Shown piece after piece: positions 8,315 to 16,490 of a stretch of DNA of 41,405 bases (its first letter is position 1; each line of letters starts with the position of its first letter). Under the pieces are notes generated by a model. It searched no databases. It saw only the letters and a program-made list of their open reading frames with translations, and was not told the origin of the DNA. Source of the DNA: a virus; IMG/VR virus record IMGVR_UViG_3300035210_000044, positions 1 through 41,405 of that record. The stretch is one strand, 5' to 3'. The position numbers were made by a program, and so were the translations under genes.

Positions 8315-9387
8315 TGCCATTCGCCAGACCTACGCTTGATGAACTCATTGACCGGGTTGCCACCGACATAGCCAGCCGCCTGCCCGGCACAAACTTCGCT
8401 CTTCTCCGGCGCAGTCTTGCCGGTGCACTAGCGCGCGCAGAGGCTGGCGCCGTTCACTCGCTCTATGGGTATCTGGACTTCATCGCGAAGCAGGCGATCC
8501 CTGACACTGCCGAGGACGAGTATCTGTTGCGGTGGGTAGCCATCTGGTTGCCTGATGGGCGCAAGCCGGCGACCTACGCAACCGGCGTTAACGCGGTTCA
8601 GGTGACCGGCGCAATCGGCACACCAGTCCCTGAAGGAACCATGTTCGTTCGTCGTGACGGCCAGCAATACCGGTCGACTGCTGACGTGTTCCTCGCTGGG
8701 ACCACGGGCCTGATCAGCGTGATAGCCGTAAGCGCCACTTCGAAAGCCAACACTACGGCTGGCGTAGAGCTCTCTCTTTTCCAGCCTGTTCCAGGATTGT
8801 CTAGCGGCGCGCTGGTTGTCTCGCCAGGCATCACAGGGGGTAACGACCAAGAGTCGATCACAGCCCTACGAGCGCGGCTCATCCGCCGCATCCAGCAGCC
8901 ACCGCAAGGTGGTAGCGAGGCGGATTATGAGACGTGGGCTCTCGAAGTTCCCGGGATCACAAGAGCATGGGTTAAGCCAATGTATTTGGGCCCGGGCACG
9001 GTAGCCGTCTTCGTGGCTTCAGACACCTCGGGTACAGCTCCAATACCTGATGCTGGAACAGTGGCCGCCGCGCAAGCCTATATCGAAGAGCGAGCCCCAG
9101 TTACAGCCATTGTTTACGTGATGGCTCCTACGGCGTTCACTGTAAACATCGTGGCAAAACTTTCGCCCAATACCATAGCCACGCAGGCAGCGGCGCGCGC
9201 TGAGCTGGCTGATCTTTTCCTTCGCGAAGCAGAGCCTGGGGGCACGATCCCAATCAGCAAAATCAGGGAAGCCATAAGCATCGCGAGCGGGGTTAACGAC
9301 AGCCAAGTAACAAGCCCGGCTGTTGACGTTGTTGCAGGCGCAGGGGCTATTCCAATCCTCGGAACCACAACGTGGAGCGCTCTTTGA
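8314..9387 (+). CDS. Baseplate J-like protein (Mu gp47)
   Basis: At 357 aa it is very close to the length of Mu gp47. The start at ATG 8314 overlaps the previous stop (TAATG). The N-terminus (FARPTLDELIDRVATDIASR), the central DEYLLRWVAIWLPDGRKPAT and the VTGNNGTxIPxGT-like GAIGTPVPEGTMFVRRDG are typical of the baseplate J family. The protein is the T4 gp6-like wedge subunit that drives the baseplate change during contraction. Confidence 0.93.
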   Translation: MPFARPTLDELIDRVATDIASRLPGTNFALLRRSLAGALARAEAGAVHSLYGYLDFIAKQAIPDTAEDEYLLRWVAIWLPDGRKPATYATGVNAVQVTGAIGTPVPEGTMFVRRDGQQYRSTADVFLAGTTGLISVIAVSATSKANTTAGVELSLFQPVPGLSSGALVVSPGITGGNDQESITALRARLIRRIQQPPQGGSEADYETWALEVPGITRAWVKPMYLGPGTVAVFVASDTSGTAPIPDAGTVAAAQAYIEERAPVTAIVYVMAPTAFTVNIVAKLSPNTIATQAAARAELADLFLREAEPGGTIPISKIREAISIASGVNDSQVTSPAVDVVAGAGAIPILGTTTWSAL

Positions 9388-10064
9388 TGGCGCACACGCC
9401 AGGGCAATATAAGGACTTGTTGTTAAACCTGCTCCCGCCCGGCGCAGCATTTCCGCGCGAGCCGGGAACAAATTTGGAGCGCGTCCTTCTCGGGTGCGCT
9501 GAGGAGTTTTCTCGCTTAGAGTCGCGCGCCGACACTCTGGCCATTGATGTTAACCCGCTGGACACAAGCGAATTGCTATCCGACTGGGAGCGCGCCGCAG
9601 GACTTCCGGACAAATGCGCTGGCACGCTCGAGACTACGATTCAAGGAAGACGGAACGCTTTGGCGGCTAAGCTCGCAAGCGTTGGCGGCCAGTCAAAGGC
9701 CTATTTCATTGAGGTCGCCAGGCAGCTCGGATACGAGATAACGATCACAGAATTCAGGCCGTTTCGTGCTGGAATATCCCGAGCGGGGGATCCTCTGACA
9801 AACGGTGACTGGATTTATACATGGCAGGTAAATGCAAGAGAAACAACGATTATTGATTTCAGGGCCGGGCTGTCGGCCGCTGGAGAGCCTTTGCGGGCAT
9901 GGGGAAATGACTCTCTAGAGTGCAAGATAAACCAGCTTAAACCGGCTCATACATTCGCCCTATTCGGTTATGGGGCGATTGAAGCCGAAGAAATATACCT
10001 CGCCGCTGACCGACTGTTTTACGTGGCAAACTACGTGATGCCTGATGATTTGGAGATCCTATGA
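9387..10064 (+). CDS. Baseplate/tail protein (Mu gp48-like, DUF2313)
   Basis: This 225-aa protein starts at ATG 9387, overlapping the previous stop (TGATG). It begins YKDLLLNLLPPGAAFPREPG and continues with a helical region and SDWERAAGLPDKC, matching the YmfQ/Mu gp48 family. Members link the baseplate wedge to the tail fibres. The C-terminal half (RAGISRAGDPL and RAGLSAAGEPLRAWG) contains two copies of a short RAGxSxAGxPL unit. Confidence 0.88.
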   Translation: MAHTPGQYKDLLLNLLPPGAAFPREPGTNLERVLLGCAEEFSRLESRADTLAIDVNPLDTSELLSDWERAAGLPDKCAGTLETTIQGRRNALAAKLASVGGQSKAYFIEVARQLGYEITITEFRPFRAGISRAGDPLTNGDWIYTWQVNARETTIIDFRAGLSAAGEPLRAWGNDSLECKINQLKPAHTFALFGYGAIEAEEIYLAADRLFYVANYVMPDDLEIL

Positions 10065-11965
10065 GTATTGATGATCGGCTGAACGCGGCTGCTACCAAGG
10101 CAGAGAACGCAAGCGAGATAATGCACCGGTTCAGCAATGACCCGGTCGGAACTACAATCCCAACAGAATCAGGCGGCGTTCCTTCGCTGGCTGAATGGCT
10201 GAGTGAAAACGCCGAGGCTCTCGGCGGCCTTCCGGCCGTAAAACAGTTTCAGATGGATTTGCAGAACCTTACCGACGCCAGCAAGGGCGCCCATCTAGTT
10301 GCCTATAAAGGCTTATGGCTGGACAAGATCCTAAACGTTTTCCCGGAGCAGTTCGGCGCGCTCGGTAACGGAATTGCCGACGACACAATAGCCTGCCAGG
10401 CTTGGCTGAATAGCCTTCCTGAAGGCTCTACAGTGTCCGGCCTACCCGGTTCAAAGTACAAGCTCACCAGCGGCGTGGCTCTGAATGTGAGGGGTACAAC
10501 AATTAAGGGTATGCAGTGCGTATACCCCAAGACAACAGCAACCTATTTCCATTGCATTCGAATGGCGGCAAACGACTGCAATCTGTTCTACGTAACAGTT
10601 GAAAGTCCGGCCGGCCTGGTCAGAGACGACACAGGTTTCGGGATATCGATCGGCGCTGTTGATAACACTCAGCTGATCGGCTGCACCGTCTCCCGCGTTG
10701 CTTCTGCTGGCATATGGGCTGTTGGCGCTACAAACTTTCGAATTGCGAACTGCAATGTAAAATACCCGCTTGCTGACGGCATTCATGTATCTGACGCTTG
10801 CCGGAACGGCATTATTAGTACCAATCTTGTTACTGGGTCACACGATGACGCTCTGGCCGTGGTCGGTGATACGCCGTCGGCAGCCGCTCCGCAAAACATA
10901 CAAGTATTTTCGAACATTGTTGACGGTACTGTTGCTGGTCATGGTTTGGTTCTTATCGCCTGCAACACGGTAAACGCCAGTCACAATATTCTGCGCGGGA
11001 CGGCATTCGCAGGCATCGGTTCATATTTCTGGAACCTCACTGGCGCCCCTGTTGCAAAGGACTGGGCAAACAACTGCATACTCGACACCAACCTTATCGT
11101 ATCTCCCGGCGTGGCTCCGCTTAACGCGAACAACTCGACAGGCATTTTCTCGGGTGCTTTCCGAAATAGTCGCGCCACTAAAAACAGCATTGCTGCCCCT
11201 TCTAGCGAGGCGCTTACCCCGGCGTCATGCATTAGAATGCTTGCATGCCAAGGACTGAAGCTTGACGAGAACTGTCTTACAGACAGCGTCAGTTATGGCA
11301 TTTACTCACCTGAAAGCAACGTAAACGGCGCCGCCTCATTCTTTGATCTCGAAATGCAACACAACCACTTCAAGAATATTGCAAAAGAAGTTGTTTTAAT
11401 AAACCCAACCTCGGCCACTATTGGCCGAATTGATATGAGCGACAACAAGCTTGTTGACTGCGCCTATAACGCTGGCACAACTCGCGCTTCCTACATTGCG
11501 AAAACAGGTTCTGCCCAGCTCACAATCAGCGGGAACAAAAACCTAAGCAACAACAAAAACTTCCTTTTTGATGCGGCTACATGCACCAACGTGTTTGCTG
11601 CCGATAACGTCCCAGAGTCTTTGCTTGCCTGGACTCCTGTTGCCGCCCCTGTCCAAAACTCATGGACTGCATCCACGTCTACCGGGATCATGTATCAGAA
11701 AGGCCGAGAAATTACGTGTCGCGGTACCACCACAGTAACCACGAAAGGAACAGGCCTTGGATTTAAGGTGGCGCTGCCAAAGGCGCCTCGAGCGGGTAAC
11801 TGCCCATTGATTGCCGTTGGCCGAGAAAATACCAATGGAGCCCCAGTCATCGGATACCAGTCGAGCTCTACAGAGGTTGCTTTTGTCACTGGTGCGAACG
11901 GGGATCCGGTAGTCGGAAACGGGTCTGTAATCCAGTACAGCATCACTTACCTGACAGATTTTTAA
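10061..11965 (+). CDS. Tailspike / tail fibre with right-handed beta-helix (pectate-lyase-3-like)
   Basis: This 634-aa protein starts in an ATGA overlap with the gp48-like gene. Residues 1-80 form the predicted baseplate-binding part. Residues 96-115 (PEQFGALGNGIADDT) carry the usual entry motif of pectate-lyase-3 beta-helices. Residues 120-510 are rich in short strands with Asn/Ser/Gly turns (NCNVKYPLADGIHVSD, for example), as expected of a solenoid. The last 110 residues look like a separate beta-sandwich tip. It probably binds or cleaves a host surface polysaccharide. Composition is more AT-rich than the neighbouring structural genes, which fits exchange of a host-range module. Confidence 0.85.
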   Translation: MSIDDRLNAAATKAENASEIMHRFSNDPVGTTIPTESGGVPSLAEWLSENAEALGGLPAVKQFQMDLQNLTDASKGAHLVAYKGLWLDKILNVFPEQFGALGNGIADDTIACQAWLNSLPEGSTVSGLPGSKYKLTSGVALNVRGTTIKGMQCVYPKTTATYFHCIRMAANDCNLFYVTVESPAGLVRDDTGFGISIGAVDNTQLIGCTVSRVASAGIWAVGATNFRIANCNVKYPLADGIHVSDACRNGIISTNLVTGSHDDALAVVGDTPSAAAPQNIQVFSNIVDGTVAGHGLVLIACNTVNASHNILRGTAFAGIGSYFWNLTGAPVAKDWANNCILDTNLIVSPGVAPLNANNSTGIFSGAFRNSRATKNSIAAPSSEALTPASCIRMLACQGLKLDENCLTDSVSYGIYSPESNVNGAASFFDLEMQHNHFKNIAKEVVLINPTSATIGRIDMSDNKLVDCAYNAGTTRASYIAKTGSAQLTISGNKNLSNNKNFLFDAATCTNVFAADNVPESLLAWTPVAAPVQNSWTASTSTGIMYQKGREITCRGTTTVTTKGTGLGFKVALPKAPRAGNCPLIAVGRENTNGAPVIGYQSSSTEVAFVTGANGDPVVGNGSVIQYSITYLTDF

Positions 11966-11975
11966 GGGGAATATA

Positions 11976-12503
11976 ATGTTTAGAATCGACGTTCCATCGG
12001 CAACGGTAGATAACAAGTTCACTGAGGGTTCCCCAACTGCTGGCGTGCAGGCCACAATTGTTACGGCTGACTGGCTGAACAGCATCCAGGAGGAGCTGAT
12101 GAGCGTTTTGTCAGCAGCCTCTGTTGCACCCGTGAAAGGTCTAAACACCCAGGTATTGACGTCGATTTATCTGCTCATGACTGGTACTGGCGGTGTCGGC
12201 ATTAACGATTATGTAAAAATCCCTTTCCGGGATAAAACATCTGGCGTAAGGCGAGAAATTATTATCCAGTGGGGGCTCACCAACGGTACTGACGCAAGTG
12301 GTCTTTCTACTACGACGCTGCCTATCGTCTTCCCTAACTCCCAGCTATCTGCCGTAATTATCAAACAAGCAGGCTCAAGACAGAACATTGTTTCTGAACT
12401 GGCATCGCTGGACACCACAAGTATCCAATGGTTTGCATCGGTAGGATCTACCGGTGCACCCATCAGCGGTGTTACTGCAAAGTACATTTCACTCGGGTTC
12501 TAA
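11976..12503 (+). CDS. Second tail fibre / receptor-binding protein with gp53-like C-terminus
   Basis: This 175-aa protein starts at ATG 11976 after AGGGGA. The N-terminus (FTEGSPTAGVQATIVTADWL, then NSIQEEL) is a module often found at the head of Pseudomonas phage fibres. The C-terminal 90 residues (IIQWGLTNG, then PIVFPNSQLSAVII and SVGSTG) look like the gp53-like fibre tip domain. It is short, so it may attach to the tailspike or form a small separate fibre. This follows the tailspike without a visible terminator. Confidence 0.75.
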   Translation: MFRIDVPSATVDNKFTEGSPTAGVQATIVTADWLNSIQEELMSVLSAASVAPVKGLNTQVLTSIYLLMTGTGGVGINDYVKIPFRDKTSGVRREIIIQWGLTNGTDASGLSTTTLPIVFPNSQLSAVIIKQAGSRQNIVSELASLDTTSIQWFASVGSTGAPISGVTAKYISLGF

Positions 12504-12518
12504 TTGGAGGGATTCATC

Positions 12519-12872
12519 ATGTTTTACAGTCCATCAACCGGGGGTTTTTATGACGAGCCGGAAAACTATAAAAACTTCCCAAGTGACGCCGTCCAGGTTA
12601 CCGAAGATAAATACGACGAGGTCGTGAGGAAAAGGGCGCCTGGTAAGGTAATTGTTCCTGATGTCGACGGGCAGCCGACTCTTGTTGACGCGCCAGCGAT
12701 GGCCCCAATCACCGACGAGCAGGTTGCAGAGCAAAGACGATCAGCCTTTCGTATGGAATCTGACCCTTTGTATATGGAGTGGCAGTATGATCTTCTTCCA
12801 GAATCGGAAGCCAAATGGCGCGCCAAGGTTCTGGAAATAAAAGACCGGTTTCCTTTCGGGTCTGAATCCTGA
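12519..12872 (+). CDS. Tail fibre assembly chaperone-like protein
   Basis: This 117-aa product starts at ATG 12519, with TTGGAGG eight bases upstream; an earlier in-frame TTG is part of that ribosome site. The opening FYSPSTGGFYDEPENYKNFP and the middle GKVIVPDVDGQPTLVDAP fit the phage tail-assembly family that follows fibre genes. The C-terminal half is helical and charged (DEQVAEQRRSAFRMESDP). It probably assists folding or attachment of the fibre encoded just upstream. Confidence 0.75.
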   Translation: MFYSPSTGGFYDEPENYKNFPSDAVQVTEDKYDEVVRKRAPGKVIVPDVDGQPTLVDAPAMAPITDEQVAEQRRSAFRMESDPLYMEWQYDLLPESEAKWRAKVLEIKDRFPFGSES

Positions 12873-12902
12873 GCCAATTTAGAAATAAAAGGACAACGGT
12901 CG

Positions 12903-13301
12903 ATGAATGAGCCCAGCGTTTCCGCAATGACCACATACTTCGGCTGGGTGATCGTTTCGGTTCTTCAGGGATTGCATCCGGGAGCTGCATGCGGGGCGGC
13001 TTTTGGATGCTTCTTTTTCCTGTCGTTCCCGGATCCGGACAAGCGACCTGTTTTGCGTAAAACCGCACTTTTAGCCTTTTCTTGGGGTTGGGGATATTCA
13101 GTAGGCGATGCAGTGTCGAAGACCGAACATTGGTCAAACTGGACGATGGTTTCTGCGGTCACCGCTGCTGCAATGGCGGCCACTGTATTCGGCGTTATTA
13201 ACCTGATGGTTGCGAATAATGGCCCAGTGCCTTTTTGGGTTGAGTGGATAGTAGACCGGGTGCCCTTCCTTAAATCGAGGAACTCCGATGAACCTAAATG
13301 A
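12903..13301 (+). CDS. Holin-like membrane protein 1
   Basis: This 132-aa protein has an AAAGGA site upstream of ATG 12903. It shows about three hydrophobic segments: residues 9-50 (TYFGWVIVSVLQGL and AACGAAFGCFFFLSF), 58-72 (LLAFSWGWGYSV) and 82-105 (SAVTAAAMAATVFGVINLMV), with a basic C-terminus (KSRNSDEPK). It sits at the start of the lysis cassette and overlaps the next membrane protein gene by 14 bases. It is either the holin or an antiholin partner. Confidence 0.65.
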   Translation: MNEPSVSAMTTYFGWVIVSVLQGLHPGAACGAAFGCFFFLSFPDPDKRPVLRKTALLAFSWGWGYSVGDAVSKTEHWSNWTMVSAVTAAAMAATVFGVINLMVANNGPVPFWVEWIVDRVPFLKSRNSDEPK

Positions 13302-13593
13302 CTGGACCTTCTACGGCGAGGTTATTCTAGGGACTCGCCTGACCCTTCACATTGTGACGATTTGGTCCATCGTCGCCTACACAAGCGGGCACCGTTCGCG
13401 CCTTATGCCTACGGTGCTGGCGATCATCATAGGCGGGTGCTCAGGCGCTGCCGCTTTTCAGGTGGTCACCGAGTGGCGCAGCATGGTATTCACAACCCAA
13501 CCCTGGGTAATGGGCCTGGTCTTCTCGCTGGCGGTTATATGCGTCTACAGCAAGGGAAACATGTCCCGCCCTCTCAGATTCTTCTACAGGTGA
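13288..13593 (+). CDS. Holin-like membrane protein 2 (3-TM)
   Basis: This 101-aa protein has three hydrophobic segments near residues 20-32, 40-58 and 73-88, with a basic tail (RPLRFFYR). Size, topology and position directly before the endolysin are typical of class I holins. It overlaps the preceding membrane gene. Which of the two forms the lethal holes cannot be decided from sequence. Confidence 0.65.
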   Translation: MNLNDWTFYGEVILGTRLTLHIVTIWSIVAYTSGHRSRLMPTVLAIIIGGCSGAAAFQVVTEWRSMVFTTQPWVMGLVFSLAVICVYSKGNMSRPLRFFYR

Positions 13594-13599
13594 TCTGCT

Positions 13600-14055
13600 A
13601 TGCCTACTCCTTCGCGCGGTGTGCGCAATAACAACCCCGGAAACATCGACTACAACAAGCGCAACGACTGGCAAGGACAGCTCGGCCTCGAAGACAAGGT
13701 CGGAAGCTCGACACCTCGGTTCGCCAAGTTCGATACGCCAGAGAATGGAATCCGCGCGCTGGGCAAACTGCTGATTAACTACCGCGGCAAGGATGGGATG
13801 CCTGGCGTAGGACGACCCGGAATCGACACCGTGGTGGAGGTCATAAATCGCTGGGCACCAAGCGTCGAGAACAACACCAGCGCTTACGCGAAGGCAGTGG
13901 CAAAGGCCCTCGGCGTTGATACCTTCCAGCCTATCGAGATCAAGGACCAGAAAACACTGACCGCCCTGGTCACCGCCATAATCCAGCACGAAAACGGATA
14001 TGCGCCTTACGCGCCGGCGGTGATTGCCGAAGGCGTCCGCAGAGCCCTGCAATGA
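13600..14055 (+). CDS. Endolysin (P5-like muramidase / transglycosylase type)
   Basis: This 151-aa protein has no signal peptide. It begins with TPSRGVRNNNPGNIDYNKRN, a signature of the PRD1 P5-like/phage muramidase family, followed by FDTPENGIRALGKLLINY and VVEVINRWAPS. It should cut peptidoglycan after release by the holin. Gene order holin, holin, endolysin, spanins supports this. The exact bond cleaved is not determined by the sequence. Confidence 0.82.
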   Translation: MPTPSRGVRNNNPGNIDYNKRNDWQGQLGLEDKVGSSTPRFAKFDTPENGIRALGKLLINYRGKDGMPGVGRPGIDTVVEVINRWAPSVENNTSAYAKAVAKALGVDTFQPIEIKDQKTLTALVTAIIQHENGYAPYAPAVIAEGVRRALQ

Positions 14056-14561
14056 TCTTCGACCTGAAGTCGACCCTTCTGCTCGGCGGTGTTGCGTTGG
14101 CCATCGGCGTTTTGATCGGCGCCACAGGTGCCTGGACTGCTCGAGGCTGGCAGGCTGACGCCGATCTATCCGGACTACGCTCTACCTACGATCGCGCCTA
14201 CGCCGAATCAAGCGAGCAGGCACGCGCCAAAGAATCCGAACTTCAATCAATCGCCGACGAGCTCCGCGCAAGGGTGCCAGATGAAGACGCAAAAACTCAT
14301 GCTGATCTTGCTTCCGCTGACGTTTCTGCTGTCAGCTTGCGCGACACAGCAACCGCCTACGCCGCTGCAGCCAGTTGCGATACCTCCGCTGAACAGCGAG
14401 GCCAGACAGCTACCAAGGCCGCCATGGTGCTTACCGACTTGTTTGAAGAGTGCAGAGCAGCAAAACAACAAGTGGAGGCAGCGGCTGATGATTCCTATAA
14501 CCGGGCCCTCCGGTGTGAAGCTCAATACGACCGGGTCCGGGATGCAACCTTGAAACAATAG
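14052..14561 (+). CDS. Rz: Inner-membrane spanin Rz-like (DUF2514)
   Basis: This 169-aa protein overlaps the endolysin by ATGA. It has one N-terminal transmembrane helix (residues 9-27, LLLGGVALAIGVLIGATGA) and a long helical periplasmic part with several Glu/Ala/Gln-rich heptads and three Cys residues, typical of DUF2514/Rz i-spanins. It acts with the Rz1 lipoprotein encoded inside it to fuse inner and outer membranes at lysis. It is the last gene before a strong terminator. Confidence 0.85.
   Translation: MIFDLKSTLLLGGVALAIGVLIGATGAWTARGWQADADLSGLRSTYDRAYAESSEQARAKESELQSIADELRARVPDEDAKTHADLASADVSAVSLRDTATAYAAAASCDTSAEQRGQTATKAAMVLTDLFEECRAAKQQVEAAADDSYNRALRCEAQYDRVRDATLKQ
14281..14553 (+). 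CDS. Rz1: Outer-membrane spanin lipoprotein Rz1 (nested in Rz, +1 frame)
   Basis: This 90-aa ORF lies wholly inside the Rz gene in the +1 frame. It starts at ATG 14281 after AAGGG-like bases. A lipoprotein signal is clear: KTQK n-region, LMLILLPLTFLL core and LSAC lipobox with Cys20. The mature protein begins ATQQPPTPLQPVAIPP, the proline-rich segment expected of Rz1. Embedded Rz1 is the lambda arrangement. The C-terminal part past residue 45 is less conserved in type. Confidence 0.85.
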   Translation: MKTQKLMLILLPLTFLLSACATQQPPTPLQPVAIPPLNSEARQLPRPPWCLPTCLKSAEQQNNKWRQRLMIPITGPSGVKLNTTGSGMQP

Positions 14562-14588
14562 GGGTTGATGATTCAGGAAGGAAAAGCG

Positions 14589-14613
14589 AAGGCCCCATTG
14601 CGGGGCCTTTTTT
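14589..14613. terminator. Rho-independent terminator between convergent operons
   Basis: AAGGCCCC (14589-14596), a 5-base loop, GGGGCCTT (14602-14609) and a run of T to 14613. It ends the + strand late operon just after Rz. Read from the other strand it has a weaker T-rich end, so it may also stop the leftward operon, whose last stop codon is at 14612. Confidence 0.92.
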
Positions 14614-15283
14614 ATTGCGTTGGTTTTTCATTCAGCGCAGCGGTGGCGTCTATGACTGCAATAGCTGCGAATTCGGCAGCCGTGAAGTAATTGGCGCCGG
14701 ATGTGAGATCGGCCTGTCGAGCTGCTTTAGAAATCAGAACCTGCAGTTCTTGCGGGGAAGGCAGCACAACCGCGACCGGCGCTGGCGGGGCGGTGAACAG
14801 CGGCGTGCTTGCAACCAGTAGCATGCCTGTGCCGTCTTTCATCATTTTTTCAGATTTTTCTGTTTGTGCCGCCGGACTTTCAATTGTCACGAAATCACAA
14901 GAATCACCGTTTATCTCTATCCCAAAACAGCCATAAGCCACCGGCTCCCCCCGGCCACTCTCCAGCTCGGCGATCCGCGCCTGTAGCTGCTCAATCGTTT
15001 CGCGCCGCTGGAAGTCCAGGTCTATCGCCTTGTTCAGCTTGTCTTCGAGCTGGGCGATGGTGGATTGCAGGGCGGCTACTTCTGGCGATTCAATGCGAGT
15101 ATTCCATACGGCTTCGTGGCATTTAGGATCTTCGCGGAAGCCCATGCTTATCGGGCCAAGTACAGAGCAGCGATGCATGAAGCTGTAGCTCTCGTCGCGG
15201 AAATGCTTTGTTAACTCTGGCGCTTTGCCGCAGAACGGACATGGCAGCAGCGACACGCCATCAATCGTTGGGTTATTGGTCAT
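14612..15283 (-). CDS. Phage hypothetical with Lar-type zinc motif and coiled coil
   Basis: This 223-aa protein is the last gene of the leftward operon. Residues 12-60 carry LLPCPFCGKAPEL, a further Cys pair region and HEAVWNTR, the look of the Lar restriction-alleviation family N-terminus. Residues 68-105 form a coiled coil (LQSTIAQLEDKLNKA). The C-terminal part (PLFTAPPAPV, then a helical end) is a common tail on phage Lar/DUF-type proteins. Anti-restriction is a guess from the motif only. Confidence 0.7.
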   Translation of the reverse strand: MTNNPTIDGVSLLPCPFCGKAPELTKHFRDESYSFMHRCSVLGPISMGFREDPKCHEAVWNTRIESPEVAALQSTIAQLEDKLNKAIDLDFQRRETIEQLQARIAELESGRGEPVAYGCFGIEINGDSCDFVTIESPAAQTEKSEKMMKDGTGMLLVASTPLFTAPPAPVAVVLPSPQELQVLISKAARQADLTSGANYFTAAEFAAIAVIDATAALNEKPTQ

Positions 15284-15285
15284 GG

Positions 15286-15468
15286 TCAGTCCTCGATCAT
15301 TTCGTGTGCCAGGCTGATAAGCCGTTGGTTTTCAGCGCGGATTTTGTCGATTTCTTTCTTGATCTCGTCGCGCTCTTTCTCGGCCTTGTTCGCCCGATGC
15401 CAATAATGCGCAGCAAGCTGTCGACATTCGGAGTCGGTTTTCTCCTTGAGAAACGCGGTCTTACTCAT
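15286..15468 (-). CDS. Small coiled-coil hypothetical protein
   Basis: This 60-aa protein is highly charged and helical (KANKAEKERDEIKKEIDKIR), with heptad-like spacing over most of its length. Its start overlaps the end of the upstream 153-aa gene by eight bases and its stop is two bases before the next ATG, so it is translated as part of a tight operon. I do not recognise the family. Confidence 0.75.
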   Translation of the reverse strand: MSKTAFLKEKTDSECRQLAAHYWHRANKAEKERDEIKKEIDKIRAENQRLISLAHEMIED

Positions 15469-15922
15469 GACTTTCTGCCTCGGGGTTGGGGTTGAGGGCG
15501 GCGGATTTCAGATAGCGATCAACCTTCGCGCGCGCCTTTGTGAGCAAACCTTCAAGTCGATGTGACATTGGCTGATTTGCCTGATGATGAAGAATCGCTT
15601 TCGATGTTTCGGCGAGGAGCTGGAGTGCGTCCGCAATGCGCTGCTCGGCGGCGGCAAGCCGCAAATCCTTTTCGCCGTCCGACGCGATGTAAGCGCTAGC
15701 AATGCCTTTCAACTGGTCGCGGTCTTTGCATACGGCGTCAAAAACTTCTTCCTTAACGCTCGTGTGCAGAAGTTGTTTCAGATCAGCCTCAGCCGTATCG
15801 GCGCGCAGGCGTTGGGCGTCGAGTTCTTTGCGCCAGCCCATATCTGGATCGCAGATAGGGCAGTGAGCCTCACGCGGCAAACTTACGCACGCGTGGCAGA
15901 CATCTCGTTTCACTTCACTCAT
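15461..15922 (-). CDS. Hypothetical with N-terminal Cys motif and coiled coil
   Basis: This 153-aa product starts at ATG 15922, with AAGGG about nine bases upstream; a much longer open frame continues upstream but overlaps other genes. Residues 7-26 contain CHACVSLPREAHCPIC, a four-Cys zinc-ribbon-like pattern, followed by a long helix (RLRADTAEADLKQLL). Function is unknown. The Cys-plus-helix design matches other phage early proteins in this operon. Confidence 0.75.
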   Translation of the reverse strand: MSEVKRDVCHACVSLPREAHCPICDPDMGWRKELDAQRLRADTAEADLKQLLHTSVKEEVFDAVCKDRDQLKGIASAYIASDGEKDLRLAAAEQRIADALQLLAETSKAILHHQANQPMSHRLEGLLTKARAKVDRYLKSAALNPNPEAESHE

Positions 15923-15999
15923 GACATGCACCCTTGAATAAGTTGCGGCCAGCCGGTGTGGAGCGCTAGGCCGAGGATAGCGAAGAGGTAGGTGGCCAT
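15919..15999 (-). CDS. Possible 26-aa membrane peptide
   Basis: The frame encodes MATYLFAILGLALHTGW followed by nine residues, one hydrophobic segment. Its stop overlaps the ATG of the next gene (ATGTCATGA), the coupling used throughout this operon, and it fills an otherwise empty gap. No clear ribosome site is visible, and its first half lies inside the end of the upstream gene, so it may be chance. Confidence 0.4.
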   Translation of the reverse strand: MATYLFAILGLALHTGWPQLIQGCMS

Positions 16000-16172
16000 T
16001 CGTGATCACCCGCGACGGGGCCGAGCGCATCAGTGATGGCCTCGTCGATGGTAAAGCCGTGACCGACGTACAGCGGGCTTTCGCAGTCGTCGTAGACCTC
16101 GGCAGTCCAGCCGGCGTCATACTCAGGAGTCAGCGCGATGCGCCGGGATTGGATCAGTTCGATAAGGTTCAT
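15966..16172 (-). CDS. Small hypothetical protein
   Basis: This 68-aa acidic protein (TPEYDAGWTAEVYDDCESP) starts in an ATGA overlap with the upstream 46-aa membrane protein gene. The central pattern, two strands then a short helix (FTIDEAITDAL), resembles HicB-like small folds, but too little is present to claim it. Function unknown. Confidence 0.75.
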   Translation of the reverse strand: MNLIELIQSRRIALTPEYDAGWTAEVYDDCESPLYVGHGFTIDEAITDALGPVAGDHEWPPTSSLSSA

Positions 16173-16309
16173 GCGGTCATGCTCCAGTTAACCCCGTCCG
16201 CTGCCCGCTGATCGCGAAGCTTGGCCAGGTGTGCGCCGTAAAGACTGATGCCGTAGATGGCGAGGGTGATGATTGCCAGCCAGGTTATGGCGGCGTAGAG
16301 GGCGCTCAT
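16169..16309 (-). CDS. 46-aa single-pass membrane protein
   Basis: This small gene encodes a transmembrane helix at residues 3-24 (ALYAAITWLAIITLAIYGIS) followed by a basic stretch (HLAKLRDQR). Both ends are ATGA overlaps: its start overlaps the upstream gene's stop at 16306-16309 and its stop overlaps the next ATG at 16169-16172. This double coupling strongly supports it as a real gene despite its size. No family was recognised. Confidence 0.75.
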   Translation of the reverse strand: MSALYAAITWLAIITLAIYGISLYGAHLAKLRDQRAADGVNWSMTA

Positions 16310-16488
16310 GAGTTGAGCGCCTGAACCGAGAGATCTTCGAGATGCTGAGCCTCAGCCAAAAAGTGATCCTCGCTGTACATCACCGAGTCACCTTGAACAG
16401 CGCGCTGCAGGTTGGCTGCCTGCATGCCGAACACCCGAGCATTTGCCGCCATGATCAGTGCAAGAATTTGGAGCTGCTTGTTGTCCAT
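16306..16488 (-). CDS. Small hypothetical helical protein
   Basis: This 60-aa product starts at ATG 16488, with AGAGGA eight bases upstream; an upstream in-frame TTG is inside the spacer. It is Gln/Ala-rich and helical (QLQILALIMAANARVFGMQA). It follows the 59-aa zinc-finger gene with a two-base gap. Function unknown. Confidence 0.7.
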   Translation of the reverse strand: MDNKQLQILALIMAANARVFGMQAANLQRAVQGDSVMYSEDHFLAEAQHLEDLSVQALNS

Positions 16489-16490
16489 GT